From: Lachnospiraceae bacterium MD335
GTDB taxonomy: Bacteria; Bacillota; Clostridia; Lachnospirales; Lachnospiraceae
Assembly: GCA_000403335.2 (NCBI GenBank)
Contig: KE159617.1
Span: 481,922-545,921 of the forward strand
DNA: 64,000 bases
Direction of reading: 5' to 3'
The position numbers and the translations under genes were made by a program. Under the pieces are notes generated by a model that was not told where the DNA came from, did not search any database, and saw only the letters and a list, made by a program, of their open reading frames with translations. This document shows positions 56,224 to 63,806 of the stretch, in pieces; position 1 is the stretch's first letter, and each line of letters begins with the position of its first letter.

Positions 56224-56252
56224 TTGACACACGAACGCCCCTGTAATATAAT
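56224..56252 (+). promoter_or_regulatory. Perfect-consensus sigma-A promoter of rplM-rpsI
   Basis: TTGACA (56224-56229), exactly 17 bp, TATAAT (56247-56252). It matches both hexamers and spacing fully, fitting the high expression of ribosomal genes. Confidence 0.92.
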
Positions 56253-56258
56253 ATTTCA

Positions 56259-56440
56259 ATGTGGCGACGTGCGATTAGGTAAATATCATAGCCCCGATAT
56301 TTGATAATCCTGTCGACGCGGTTGTATCTAGTTGACCTGCGGATTTTGCGGATACGGTCCGGACATTCCGTATTTTAAGCAGTCATGCGGGAATATACGT
56401 CAAAGGAGAGCCGACAGGCTAATTATACGGAGGTAACATA
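56259..56440 (+). promoter_or_regulatory. L13-type structured leader before rplM
   Basis: About 180 transcribed bases before rplM. AAATATC (56281-56287) pairs with GATATTT (56296-56302); a longer GC-rich fold with GGATACGG/CCGTATTTT follows (56350-56378). Firmicutes carry an autoregulatory L13 leader at this place; identity is inferred from position and not from covariance. Confidence 0.6.
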
Positions 56441-56869
56441 ATGAAAACATTTATGGCTAGCCCAGCTACAATTGATAGAAAGTGGTATGTAGTAGATGCT
56501 ACAGGAATGACATTAGGACGTTTGGCATCAGAAATTGCAAGCGTATTAAGAGGAAAGAATAAGCCGATTTTTACTCCTCATATCGATACAGGTGATTATG
56601 TAATCGTTATCAACGCTGAGAAGATTAGCGTAACAGGTAAGAAGTTGGATCAGAAGATTTACTATAAGCATTCGGATTATGTTGGCGGTATGAAAGAGAC
56701 AACTTTAAAAGAGAAGTTGGCGAAGAAACCGGAAGAGGTTATTGAGCACGCTGTTAAGGGAATGCTTCCGAAGGGACCTTTAGGACGTGAAATGTATAAG
56801 AAACTTTTCGTTTATGCAGGACCTGAGCACAAGCATGCAGCTCAGAAGCCTGAGACACTTACATTTTAA
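56441..56869 (+). CDS. rplM: 50S ribosomal protein L13
   Basis: 142 residues, an early 50S assembly protein. [20 protein letters not shown] start and [20 protein letters not shown] (about 105-124). ACGGAGGTAAC before ATG 56441. rpsI follows after 30 bases as in most bacteria. Confidence 0.98.
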   Translation: MKTFMASPATIDRKWYVVDATGMTLGRLASEIASVLRGKNKPIFTPHIDTGDYVIVINAEKISVTGKKLDQKIYYKHSDYVGGMKETTLKEKLAKKPEEVIEHAVKGMLPKGPLGREMYKKLFVYAGPEHKHAAQKPETLTF

Positions 56870-56899
56870 TCAGCGTGATAAATAAAGGAGGAAATGAAA

Positions 56900-57304
56900 A
56901 TGGCAAAGGCAGCAAATGCGTCAAGATATTACGGCACAGGCAGAAGAAAAAAATCAATCGCTAGAGTTTATTTAGCACCCGGTACAGGCAAGATTACCAT
57001 TAATAAGAGAGATATCGATGATTATTTTGGTTTGGAGACCTTGAAGGTTATCGTTCGTCAGCCGTTGGCTGCAACAGATACAACAGATAAGTTTGACATT
57101 CTTGTAAATGTAAAAGGCGGCGGCTACACAGGACAGGCAGGCGCAATCAGACATGGCATTTCAAGAGCGTTGCTGCAGGCAGATGCAGACTACAGACCGA
57201 CTCTTAAGAAGGAAGGCTTCTTAACAAGAGATCCTCGTATGAAGGAGAGAAAGAAGTACGGTTTGAAGGCAGCTCGTCGTGCACCGCAGTTCTCAAAGAG
57301 ATAA
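56900..57304 (+). CDS. rpsI: 30S ribosomal protein S9
   Basis: 134 residues; C-terminal tail ([10 protein letters not shown]) reaches the P-site t[23 protein letters not shown] near the start. ATG 56900 ([12 protein letters not shown]) is preferred over ATG 56894, as AAAGGAGG (56885-56892) is then seven bases away. The 3' end of this gene seems to be the site behind which a mobile element has entered. Confidence 0.97.
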   Translation: MAKAANASRYYGTGRRKKSIARVYLAPGTGKITINKRDIDDYFGLETLKVIVRQPLAATDTTDKFDILVNVKGGGYTGQAGAIRHGISRALLQADADYRPTLKKEGFLTRDPRMKERKKYGLKAARRAPQFSKR

Positions 57305-57328
57305 TTACAGGCAGAATAAGAGATTTAG

Positions 57329-57366
57329 AAAAACCCTTGAAAGTCCAGTATTTTCAAGGGTTTTCT
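57329..57366 (+). terminator. Terminator of rplM-rpsI
   Basis: AAAACCCTTGAAA (57330-57342) pairs with TTTCAAGGGTTTT (57352-57364). It lies within 60 bp of the rpsI stop, near the presumed element boundary. Confidence 0.85.
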
Positions 57367-57417
57367 TTATGTATGCGTTTTCTGGAATTGCGGTAAAAAG
57401 TGCTGGATTTTGAAGTG

Positions 57418-57448
57418 TAGCACACACATAGCACACAAGTAGCACACA
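57418..57448. repeat. Three TAGCACACA repeats at 11-bp period
   Basis: TAGCACACA at 57418-57426, 57429-57437 and 57440-57448, so one helical turn apart. This fits arm-type binding sites of a tyrosine recombinase or excisionase next to an attachment site, 114 bp behind the rpsI stop. Confidence 0.75.
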
Positions 57449-57466
57449 AACGAGAGCATAAAAATC

Positions 57467-57495
57467 TTGTGTCTTGCGTAAGACTTTTGTATAAT
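57467..57495 (+). promoter_or_regulatory. Promoter with palindrome in the spacer
   Basis: TTGTGT (57467-57472), 17-bp spacer, TATAAT (57490-57495). The spacer and -35 carry the perfect palindrome GTCTTGCGTAAGAC (57471-57484), a good operator for the small regulator-like protein encoded directly behind. Confidence 0.7.
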
Positions 57496-57524
57496 GCGGT
57501 TATCAGAAAAAAGGCGGTGTTTTC

Positions 57525-57932
57525 ATGGATAGAACAGCGTATAAGAACCGGCATATCAAAGAGCATTATGACAGAATAAATTTTGTTATTCCCAAAGGCG
57601 AAAAGGACAGGATAAAGAAAATATGTTCTGAAATAGGGGCAAGTGTCAATGAATATCTTTATATGCTTGTGTGTAATGACCTTGCGGACGGTACAAGCAG
57701 AATGGCAGAGAAAAAGCAGGGATTTAATGCAGAACAGGAACGGATGCTTGAAAAGTGGCAAGTGCCAAGAAAATATTATGAAATGATAGAAGATTTGTCC
57801 TATACCAAAGACGAGGGATATTTTATCTATCTGAAAAAGGGCTATGTAAATGACGTGACAGGCAGCAGGAGCATACATTGCATGAAAACATCAGAAGTAA
57901 GGCGGATTATTGGGAAAACGCATAAGCGATAA
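57525..57932 (+). CDS. Small ribbon-helix-helix-like protein of the mobile element
   Basis: 135 residues, basic. The segment YDRINFVIPKGEKDRIKKIC, then GASVNEYLYMLV (about 16-48), has the strand-helix-helix pattern of Arc/MetJ-type DNA-binding proteins (a strand with IPKGEKD, then two helices). The C-terminal part (EMIEDLSYTKDEGYFIYLKK) is unassigned. AAAAGGCGG before ATG 57525. The palindrome in its promoter suggests autoregulation. Common type of accessory gene on Clostridia elements; function inferred. Confidence 0.65.
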   Translation: MDRTAYKNRHIKEHYDRINFVIPKGEKDRIKKICSEIGASVNEYLYMLVCNDLADGTSRMAEKKQGFNAEQERMLEKWQVPRKYYEMIEDLSYTKDEGYFIYLKKGYVNDVTGSRSIHCMKTSEVRRIIGKTHKR

Positions 57933-58090
57933 CAAGCAGAAAGTAATTGCAATTTGCTCTATGAAAGTTTATAATATCGGTACAAGGCACAAGCAGGGGA
58001 GAATAAAACAGAACACTACAGTATACTTTATTGCATTACATTGCTATCCTACTGAAACTATCAATTTTCAGATTAACGGAGGTATGTAAT

Positions 58091-58357
58091 ATGGCAAGAT
58101 ATTCTTTAAGGACAATCAGAAATAAAGCCTATGAAGCTGGTTACAAAGTAAGCAAAGGTTTTCAGCATTATTTGTATAATGGTGCAGTTGTAAGAGATTG
58201 CAACGGAGAACCATATACTGGATACATTGTTGAAGATTTAAGCACAGGTTTTCTTGTTTGGGATTGCTACGATTCCAATTATGACCATCTTTGGACATTA
58301 GAAGATGTTGAGGAATTTATCAAAGGCGAGTATGAAAAAGCCAAGATAGCATATTAA
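58091..58357 (+). CDS. Unknown small protein of the mobile element
   Basis: 88 residues: ARYSLRTIRNKAYEAGYKVS start, then GEPYTGYIVEDLSTGFLVWD, acidic C-terminus (LEDVEEFIKGEYEKAKIAY). No family recognised. ATG 58091 follows AACGGAGG; the open frame starts at 58031 but that part precedes the ribosome-binding site. It is closed by a terminator at 58398. Confidence 0.65.
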   Translation: MARYSLRTIRNKAYEAGYKVSKGFQHYLYNGAVVRDCNGEPYTGYIVEDLSTGFLVWDCYDSNYDHLWTLEDVEEFIKGEYEKAKIAY

Positions 58358-58397
58358 CATCAAGATTGTTTAATCTCTGTATAAGTGCATTTTACAA

Positions 58398-58436
58398 AGA
58401 CCGTTACCCAAAGTAGGAGGGTAGCGGTTTCTTTTT
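58398..58436 (+). terminator. Terminator
   Basis: GACCGTTACCC (58399-58409) pairs with GGGTAGCGGTTTC (58419-58431) including a G-U pair, then CTTTTT. It closes the plus-strand genes. Confidence 0.8.
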
Positions 58437-58444
58437 GAATGAAT

Positions 58445-58475
58445 AAAGGGCATCTGCATTTTACAGACACCCTTT
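58445..58475 (-). terminator. Probable minus-strand terminator
   Basis: AAAGGG (58445-58450) with CATCTG pairs imperfectly with CAGACACCCTTT (58464-58475). It sits 33 bp behind the minus-strand gene at 58508. Confidence 0.4.
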
Positions 58476-58507
58476 GATACGGTTTATGTAACGGTTATTC
58501 CTTATAA

Positions 58508-58675
58508 TTAGAATATTGTGCCAGACAGCAAGGAATAATCCCTTAAATGCTCTAAAATGATATTCTGGACATATTCAAGAATGGTAGCAGTATCATAAGA
58601 GAAATTGTTTTCGTCCAGTACATCATTATTCAGTAAATCTTCGGCTATTGCCTTTGCTATGTCGTTTCTATTCAT
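58508..58675 (-). CDS. Small protein of unknown function, downstream partner
   Basis: 55 residues, start MNRNDIAKAIAEDLLNNDVL, acidic and helical. ATG 58675 has AAAGGCGG upstream and overlaps the end of the preceding gene by eight bases, so they are translationally coupled. The longer open frame (to 58780) overlaps the partner gene and is rejected. No family recognised. Confidence 0.6.
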   Translation of the reverse strand: MNRNDIAKAIAEDLLNNDVLDENNFSYDTATILEYVQNIILEHLRDYSLLSGTIF

Positions 58676-58916
58676 CAGTGGCACCGCCTTTCTGTAAGCT
58701 GTCCAATGTTTGGATGGCAAAATGTATGCCGTCATGCGTGATATGGAGAAAATCATCAATAGTGCCTTGAATGTATGCAAAATTCATAGCCTGTTCTAGT
58801 GTTTTAATATTTCCGTTATCCTCTACCATGTTGATAAGCGTTTCTATAACTGTTCGCATCAGTTCCAATTTGCACTGTGCCGTAAAAGCTGTATCAATTA
58901 TTTCGTTCTTACTCAT
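58668..58916 (-). CDS. Small protein of unknown function; promoter region disrupted by IS
   Basis: 82 residues: SKNEIIDTAFTAQCKLELMR and a helical acidic body ending LDSLQKGGATDE. AAAGGAAGA before ATG 58916. The IS at 58959 lies 42 bp upstream of the start codon. Its target duplication contains the first 12 codons and the ribosome-binding site, so the gene is whole but has lost its native far-upstream sequence, which now lies behind the IS. No family recognised. Confidence 0.65.
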   Translation of the reverse strand: MSKNEIIDTAFTAQCKLELMRTVIETLINMVEDNGNIKTLEQAMNFAYIQGTIDDFLHITHDGIHFAIQTLDSLQKGGATDE

Positions 58917-58958
58917 TGTAAAATCTTCCTTTCTTTTGGTTGGGAAGTATGCTACAAT
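58881..58958. repeat. Left 78-bp direct repeat flanking the IS
   Basis: Identical to 60956-61033 over 78 bp, from CGTAAAAGCTG to GCTACAAT. The sequence spans the first 12 codons and upstream region of the 82-residue gene, so it is target DNA copied on insertion and not part of the IS. Confidence 0.97.
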
Positions 58959-60955
58959 CCCGAGTTTGACACTTGTGAAAGCAAAAAACGGCTACAGACC
59001 CTGTAATTATGCGGTCTGCAGCCATTTTCTCTTTGGAAGCGATTTGTGCTATTTTTTTACTTTTCCTGTTTTGGTGTTTTTTATGATGCTCCGCATAGCT
59101 GATTTTGAAATAAATTCATAATCCGTATGAAAGCCAAATGCCTTGTGTAAATCATCCGTCAGATCGGTTCGCTTGTAAGAAGGGATATAGCCGCTTTCCT
59201 TTGACAAAAGTGTTACCTGCATGGAACGAAGTGTACTTAGAATCTCGTTACAGGTATAGTTATTTCCGATCCTTTTCTCAAGCAGGCGGTACACAAGCAG
59301 GCTGATGTAACAGGTGAGGAAGTGTGCTTTAATGCGGTCTTCCCGCCTGACATAGATGGGGCGTGCCTCAAAATCTGTTTTCATGATGCGGAAGTTTTCT
59401 TCTATTTCCCAACGCTGCCGGTTGATTTTTAAAATCCCACATATATCGTCTTCGAGGTTTGTAATGACAGCATAAAAGCCGTCATACTTTTCCTCATCCC
59501 TGATCTTGTCCAGATCAAGCTCACAGACTTTCTTTCCTGCAATCTCTCCATCATTTGTTACATTTGTGGTTTTAATAAAACGGGCAGGATCATTTTGATT
59601 CTTGCCTTTGCGTTTTTTCCCGGGCTGTTCGATCATTTTTATGGCACGTGATATCTGCTGGTCGCGGATCCTTTTCTGGTATGCCCTGTATTTTGGAGAA
59701 TAGGTTACAATGACGGTTTCATCCATGTTTCCATTTACAACAGGCACTTCCTTGTAAAAGATTGTTTCGTAAATATCCGGATCGGATTCATCAAGAGTGG
59801 ATATATCAATGAATTTATCGGAACCAAGTCTGCGAAACTGTTTTGGATTCAAGGCAGTCTGCCGGTCTTTCCCGCGCATCTTCTTTAGAGATTGTGTAAT
59901 GACATAAGAACGGTTTCCAAAGCTGTTAAATCTGCGGTTTGACTTACTGCCAAGTCCGGCGTCCGAGCAGAAGACAAACCCGCTGCATGCAAAGTCACGT
60001 ATTATCTTTGTTTCCAAAGGCTTTAAGGTCGTCTGTTCATTCTGATTTCCCGGGAACACATCAAAAGCAAGGGGAATTCCATCAGCATCCATAAACAATC
60101 CCATTGTAACGATGGGATTCGGCCTGTTTTCTTTGCTTTTTCCATACTTTCTAAAATCATCATCCTGTTCAATTTCAAAGTAATAATTCGTACAGTCGTA
60201 ATAAAGAACCTTCTGGCTTCTCGGATGTACAAAGTTCGAATTACAGTATAGCTCTTCCTGAATAAAGTCGGCTTCTTCAGCCATAACAGAAAGCGCGCGG
60301 TAGATGTTCTGCAGTTCATACTTAGGCGGTTCAAGCAGCGTGCGGCAGTAAGAGTAACTGCTCAGTTTGCTGGAAGGCGCCAGAAATCTTGAAAAAATCT
60401 GATCAGTAAGAATTGCGCCGAAATCATAAGTGTATTTGTGGCGTTTAGAAATCTTTTGACAAATGGAATCTAATTTCAATTCAGTGCACAGTTTTTGGAG
60501 GAACAGATATCCAATCTGAAAACAGCGTTCTTCATTTTTAGGAATATAAGCGCTTCTTGATAAAGAAACTGTAACGCTGCCTGCTTTAGCGTTGTATTCC
60601 ATGGTATCTTTTTCCGCTTCTGATTTTGCCCATGCCATCATGGCATCATAATCTCCGGAAAACTGGTCTAAGAGTTCGTTCAGCTTTCCAAGTTTTCTAT
60701 GGATGTGGGTAGCAGTTTTTCCATTACTTTTACGGTATGAGCGTTTAATATAGACATCTTTGTTATCTGAATTACCTGTAAGTGAGATATACATGCAAAA
60801 TGCCTCCCTGCTGCTTTGTAATATAATCTTATTATACAACAAAGCGTACAAAAGCGCACGTACTATTTTAAAAAATTTGACAAAAAAATAAGCCTTGATG
60901 GGCTTAAATAAAGGATTTTTACGATATGGTATCAAAAAGAAGTGTCAAACACCCG
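58959..60955 (-). mobile_element. IS1634-type insertion sequence, 1997 bp
   Basis: Ends carry inverted repeats: left CCCGAGTTTGACACTT (58959-58974) and right, read inward, CGGGTGTTTGACACTT (60955-60940), 13 of 16 bases equal, with GTTTGACACTT exact. It contains one transposase gene and little else. It is flanked by exact 78-bp direct repeats, much longer than the usual few bases. Confidence 0.92.
59049..60794 (-). CDS. IS1634 family transposase (DDE)
   Basis: 581 residues. DDE transposase of the IS4-related IS1634 group. Likely catalytic segments: YYDCTNYYFEIEQDDDF (first Asp, about 196), GFVFCSDAGLGSK (second Asp, about 269) and the late YXREK-type region EENFRIMKTDFEARPIYVRR (Glu, about 494). 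ATG 60794 has AGGGAGG eight bases upstream; the 47-residue N-terminal extension up to 60935 is not part of it. The frame is intact, so the element may still be active. Confidence 0.9.
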   Translation of the reverse strand: MYISLTGNSDNKDVYIKRSYRKSNGKTATHIHRKLGKLNELLDQFSGDYDAMMAWAKSEAEKDTMEYNAKAGSVTVSLSRSAYIPKNEERCFQIGYLFLQKLCTELKLDSICQKISKRHKYTYDFGAILTDQIFSRFLAPSSKLSSYSYCRTLLEPPKYELQNIYRALSVMAEEADFIQEELYCNSNFVHPRSQKVLYYDCTNYYFEIEQDDDFRKYGKSKENRPNPIVTMGLFMDADGIPLAFDVFPGNQNEQTTLKPLETKIIRDFACSGFVFCSDAGLGSKSNRRFNSFGNRSYVITQSLKKMRGKDRQTALNPKQFRRLGSDKFIDISTLDESDPDIYETIFYKEVPVVNGNMDETVIVTYSPKYRAYQKRIRDQQISRAIKMIEQPGKKRKGKNQNDPARFIKTTNVTNDGEIAGKKVCELDLDKIRDEEKYDGFYAVITNLEDDICGILKINRQRWEIEENFRIMKTDFEARPIYVRREDRIKAHFLTCYISLLVYRLLEKRIGNNYTCNEILSTLRSMQVTLLSKESGYIPSYKRTDLTDDLHKAFGFHTDYEFISKSAMRSIIKNTKTGKVKK

Positions 60956-61033
60956 CGTAAAAGCTGTATCAATTATTTCGTTCTTACTCATTGTAAAATC
61001 TTCCTTTCTTTTGGTTGGGAAGTATGCTACAAT
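60956..61033. repeat. Right 78-bp direct repeat flanking the IS
   Basis: Exact copy of 58881-58958. It holds the first 12 codons and ribosome-binding site of the small minus-strand gene, now facing into the IS end, so it is a dead duplicate. Confidence 0.97.
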
Positions 61034-61082
61034 GAACATACTCCCTTTAATTTGCTTTGTCGAGTGATTATTGTGGGGTAGC

Positions 61083-61118
61083 GGCTCTATGGTATTTGCG
61101 GTACTGTAGAGCCTTTTT
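61083..61118 (+). terminator. Hairpin with T-run
   Basis: GGCTCTA (61083-61089) pairs with TAGAGCC (61107-61113), followed by TTTTT. It reads on the plus strand though no plus gene lies just upstream, so its use is unclear; it could protect the int 3' side from read-through out of the IS region. Confidence 0.7.
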
Positions 61119-61151
61119 AATTACTACAATCAATCTGCATCAACTCCTTTC

Positions 61152-62204
61152 CTAGATTTTGTTTATGGCTTCTAAAAGGGCTTGAATTTCAAAATGGGTA
61201 TATACTTGTTGTGTCACCCCCTGCCCTTTGTGACCTACAATTTTTTTAACAAGCCTATCATCAACCCCGGCTTCGGCAAGTAACGAAATGCAAGTATGCC
61301 TTGTATCGTGTGGGCGGTGGCTCATTCCTAACTGTTCTATTAACGGTTTCCAGTAGCTGTCATAATAATTTCTGTATTCAAAATGTTTGCTTTCTGGTGT
61401 ACTTAAAAGATATTCGCAATCATTCAGATTGTACCAGTATTCAAAGAAAGGTAGCACTTTATCAGAAATTGGCACTTTCCTTATTCCGGCTTCTGTTTTG
61501 GCGGAAGTCACATCAAACCAACGTTCTTTTATATTAACGTGTTCTTTTTTTAAATCCAGTAATTCAGATATTCTACAGCCGGAATATATCAGCATTAAAA
61601 TCACGTTAAAGTAACCGTTCGTATCTTTCCATTTCCAAACTTTTTCTATCTTTGCTTTACTGAATGGCTCTCTGTTGTATGCGTTGGGGTTTCCTGCTTT
61701 CTTTATATCTATATATTGTGTTTTGTTCATGTCGGGCGGTAATATGTCATGGATAACCGCATATTTGAACATCAAGCCTACAAGAACCTTGTATTTGCGT
61801 AGGGTAGGCGTATTCTTGCCGGAGGTATCAGCAATATACTGTAAATCATCCAGTTTCACATCTACCATGCGTTTATTTGCGATAGGCTCACATAATAAAT
61901 AAGCTGCCCGATAGCCTTTTGCATTGCTTTCTGATACAGTGGGGAAGTGTTCTTCGCTCCAACGCTCAAATACTTCTTGAAATGTGACCTTAGAAGCATC
62001 TACGTCATATGGAGATTTATTATAGTCTGCCAATGCTTGCAGGGCTTCTTTTTTGCTCTCATAATAGCCTATGGTTTTGCGTTTCTGCTTCCATTTGCCT
62101 GTTTCTGTGTCTATCTGCCATCGTTCCGTTACAATCGCTCTATAAGGCTTTCTGCGGTTGCTAGATAGCTTATAGACAGAGCCAAAGCCATTAGGCAGTT
62201 TCAT
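61152..62204 (-). CDS. Tyrosine recombinase / integrase
   Basis: 350 residues. Tn916-type architecture: N-terminal arm-binding part (GSVYKLSSNRRKPYRAIVTE), SAM-like core-binding domain, and catalytic domain with Arg in YSGCRISELLDL (about 209), HDTRHTCISLL (His and Arg, about 298-301) and the nucleophile Tyr in QQVYTHFE (about 336). ATG 62204 (MKLPNGFGSVYK) has AAGGAAG upstream; its start overlaps the repressor end by 14 bases. Moves the element between rpsI and a circular form (inferred). Confidence 0.93.
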   Translation of the reverse strand: MKLPNGFGSVYKLSSNRRKPYRAIVTERWQIDTETGKWKQKRKTIGYYESKKEALQALADYNKSPYDVDASKVTFQEVFERWSEEHFPTVSESNAKGYRAAYLLCEPIANKRMVDVKLDDLQYIADTSGKNTPTLRKYKVLVGLMFKYAVIHDILPPDMNKTQYIDIKKAGNPNAYNREPFSKAKIEKVWKWKDTNGYFNVILMLIYSGCRISELLDLKKEHVNIKERWFDVTSAKTEAGIRKVPISDKVLPFFEYWYNLNDCEYLLSTPESKHFEYRNYYDSYWKPLIEQLGMSHRPHDTRHTCISLLAEAGVDDRLVKKIVGHKGQGVTQQVYTHFEIQALLEAINKI

Positions 62205-62901
62205 TATCATCACTTCCTTTGCTTTTAAAGTCACCCAATTTAGGTAAATGTTCTGCTCTTAATATTCCTTGTAGTTTAGAGTTTTTATCTAATTTCCCGA
62301 AATATTCTTGCAGTTCCTTATCTTCCATTGTGTTTTTAACGACTTGTTCAATTCTTTTATTTACAGCTTCATTAAAAAAGACAGAAACAGCCTTATCATT
62401 AACAGCATCATTTAAAAACTGGTCAATTTCCGCACCGTCAAGCCATTTTCGTTTTTCATCAAATTTTAAAGTTAAATGAGGTTGCAAGTAATTATATCCT
62501 AACAAGTTTCTGATCTCTGAAAGAACAAGCAACAAACAATATCTTGAAACCATTTTATCTAATATCATTTTATAATCGGGTTTTAGTTCTGCGATTTCCT
62601 CTATAGTCGCATCAGACAAACCTAAATAATCAGCAATAGATTTAATGGTTTCGGTATCTGATTTTGGAGATACATTATTAAGTATATAATCAGTTGAAAC
62701 ATTAAAAACCTTAGAATATGCCACTAATTGAGTTAAAGTCGGTTCTTGTCCGGCTTCGATTCTGTTTATAACATTTCTATCTAGCTTTTTTCCGTCAATC
62801 TCCTTATTTATTTTCTTTACAAGTTCCGTAATGGTCATTTCTTTTTCCATTTCATTATTATTTTTGTGTTGGCTACGTCTCAATTTTTCATAAATATTCA
62901 T
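62191..62901 (-). CDS. XRE-family phage-type repressor
   Basis: 236 residues. N-terminal Cro/CI-type helix-turn-helix: MTITELVKKINKEIDGKKLD, then IEAGQEPTLTQLVAYSKVFN (about 40-61), followed by a 170-residue domain without catalytic Ser/Lys of LexA-type proteases. It is cotranscribed with int and faces the divergent plus-strand genes. The first 20 or so residues before MEKEMTITEL look unstructured, so a start at a later ATG is possible. Probably controls excision or transfer genes. Confidence 0.85.
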   Translation of the reverse strand: MNIYEKLRRSQHKNNNEMEKEMTITELVKKINKEIDGKKLDRNVINRIEAGQEPTLTQLVAYSKVFNVSTDYILNNVSPKSDTETIKSIADYLGLSDATIEEIAELKPDYKMILDKMVSRYCLLLVLSEIRNLLGYNYLQPHLTLKFDEKRKWLDGAEIDQFLNDAVNDKAVSVFFNEAVNKRIEQVVKNTMEDKELQEYFGKLDKNSKLQGILRAEHLPKLGDFKSKGSDDNETA

Positions 62902-62913
62902 ATTGCACCTCGT

Positions 62914-62959
62914 TGCTCAAAAAATGAGCATAAATTTTGAAACGATTGAAAAGTGAGCA
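62914..62959. promoter_or_regulatory. Repressor operator, TGCTCA/TGAGCA repeats
   Basis: TGCTCA (62914-62919) and TGAGCA (62925-62930) form an inverted pair with five A between; a further TGAGCA lies at 62954-62959. It is directly upstream of the repressor start, as expected for autoregulation. Confidence 0.6.
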
Positions 62960-63015
62960 ATAAATAAACTTTTTTCAACAACATCAACAGGCTGTGTTAT
63001 TATATGCTTATAAAA

Positions 63016-63039
63016 CGAACATATAAAAATAAGTGTTCG
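63016..63039. promoter_or_regulatory. Second operator-like inverted repeat
   Basis: CGAACA (63016-63021) is inverted as TGTTCG (63034-63039) with a 12-bp A/T-rich centre. It lies between the repressor operator and the first plus-strand gene at 63110. Confidence 0.5.
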
Positions 63040-63109
63040 ATTTGTGAATATCATACCACTTGCAAGGGTAGAAGTCAACAACAACAATCTATAAAACAGG
63101 AGGTATTTT

Positions 63110-63286
63110 ATGTGTAATAAAGATATAAGGGAATATGCGAACAAAAGAAATGTGCGTTTATGGCAGATAGCGTCAAAACTTGGTATCAATGATGGAAATT
63201 TCAGCAGGAAGTTGAGAATTGAATTGTCAGAGGAAAAGAAAGCTGAAATCAGAGTAATTATTGACGAACTGGCAGCAGGAGAGTAA
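63110..63286 (+). CDS. Small helix-turn-helix-like protein
   Basis: 58 residues. NKDIREYANKRNVRLWQIAS, then KLGINDGNFSRKLR, resembles a Cro-type HTH (recognition helix with NDGNFSRKL), followed by a short helical tail. ACAGGAGG before ATG 63110. Divergent to the repressor, as a cro-like or excisionase-activator gene would be. Not assigned to a family. Confidence 0.65.
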   Translation: MCNKDIREYANKRNVRLWQIASKLGINDGNFSRKLRIELSEEKKAEIRVIIDELAAGE

Positions 63287-63298
63287 GGCGGTGATGAT

Positions 63299-63523
63299 AT
63301 GAGCGAACCTATTTTTGAATGCGCCAATATTCCTGTTGCAGTTGCTTCTAAAGCCTTAAAGGTAGATTGTCAGACAGTAAGGCTGTTGCTTCAAAGTGGC
63401 GCAGTAAACTGGGGAATTGCATACCACAGGACACCAAAGAGCCGACAATATTCTTATCTGATTTATCCTAAGAAGTTCTACGAGGAAACAGGTTTCCTCT
63501 ACAAAGGAGGTACATCAGAATGA
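63299..63523 (+). CDS. Excisionase-like DNA-binding small protein
   Basis: 74 residues: IPVAVASKALKVDCQTVRLL with a LQSGAVNWGIAYH segment, a winged-helix MerR/excisionase-like layout (helix-turn-helix then wing), as in small xis proteins of Clostridia elements. AAGGCGGTGATGAT lies before ATG 63299. Its stop overlaps the next start (ATGA). Probable partner of the integrase; identity inferred. Confidence 0.6.
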   Translation: MSEPIFECANIPVAVASKALKVDCQTVRLLLQSGAVNWGIAYHRTPKSRQYSYLIYPKKFYEETGFLYKGGTSE

Positions 63524-63714
63524 ATATTTTGAAAAGATACCGACTGAAAAAACAGCAAAAAGAGTTAGTGCGTAGATATGCGATATTGGAACAGTTGCAG
63601 ACAGAACACAGTGGAGATGAATATTTTTACAGGTATGCACAGAAAGAAATGGATGCCATCGACGAGGAAGCAGAGCAGATACGCCATGTGTTAGAAATGG
63701 GGTGCTGTGAATGA
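63520..63714 (+). CDS. Small coiled-coil protein of the mobile element
   Basis: 64 residues, highly charged and helical: RYRLKKQQKELVRRYAILEQ, then AQKEMDAIDEEAEQIRHVLE. No family recognised. It overlaps its upstream neighbour by four bases and its downstream neighbour by four bases, so all three are translationally coupled. Confidence 0.6.
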   Translation: MNILKRYRLKKQQKELVRRYAILEQLQTEHSGDEYFYRYAQKEMDAIDEEAEQIRHVLEMGCCE

Positions 63715-63806
63715 GAATGACAGGGCAAGAAGAATTTACCGCATTAGAGCAATACATAAGGTCACGCAGTAGTAAGGTAAAAAGTCCAGCTAATAAATGT
63801 CAATAG
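63711..63806 (+). pseudogene. Short, possibly truncated ORF
   Basis: 31 codons: MRMTGQEEFTALEQYIRSRS, then a Lys/Ser tail. ATG 63711 overlaps the preceding stop (ATGA), as real operon genes do, but the frame stops after 31 codons close to a change in sequence character around 63780. Possibly the start of a longer gene interrupted by the insertion represented by the partial ORF at the right edge. Confidence 0.4.

Noticed and set aside
57418..57448. TAGCACACA repeats as a CRISPR array
   Set aside because: The unit is 9 bp with 2-bp spacers, far too short for repeats and spacers, and there are no cas genes.
59049..60935. Transposase start at 60935
   Set aside because: The extra 47 residues are hydrophobic and basic without family match; ATG 60794 has a strong ribosome-binding site.
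58881..61033. IS ends extended to include the 78-bp repeats
   Set aside because: The repeats are direct and carry part of a neighbouring gene, while the true inverted repeats begin exactly inside them.
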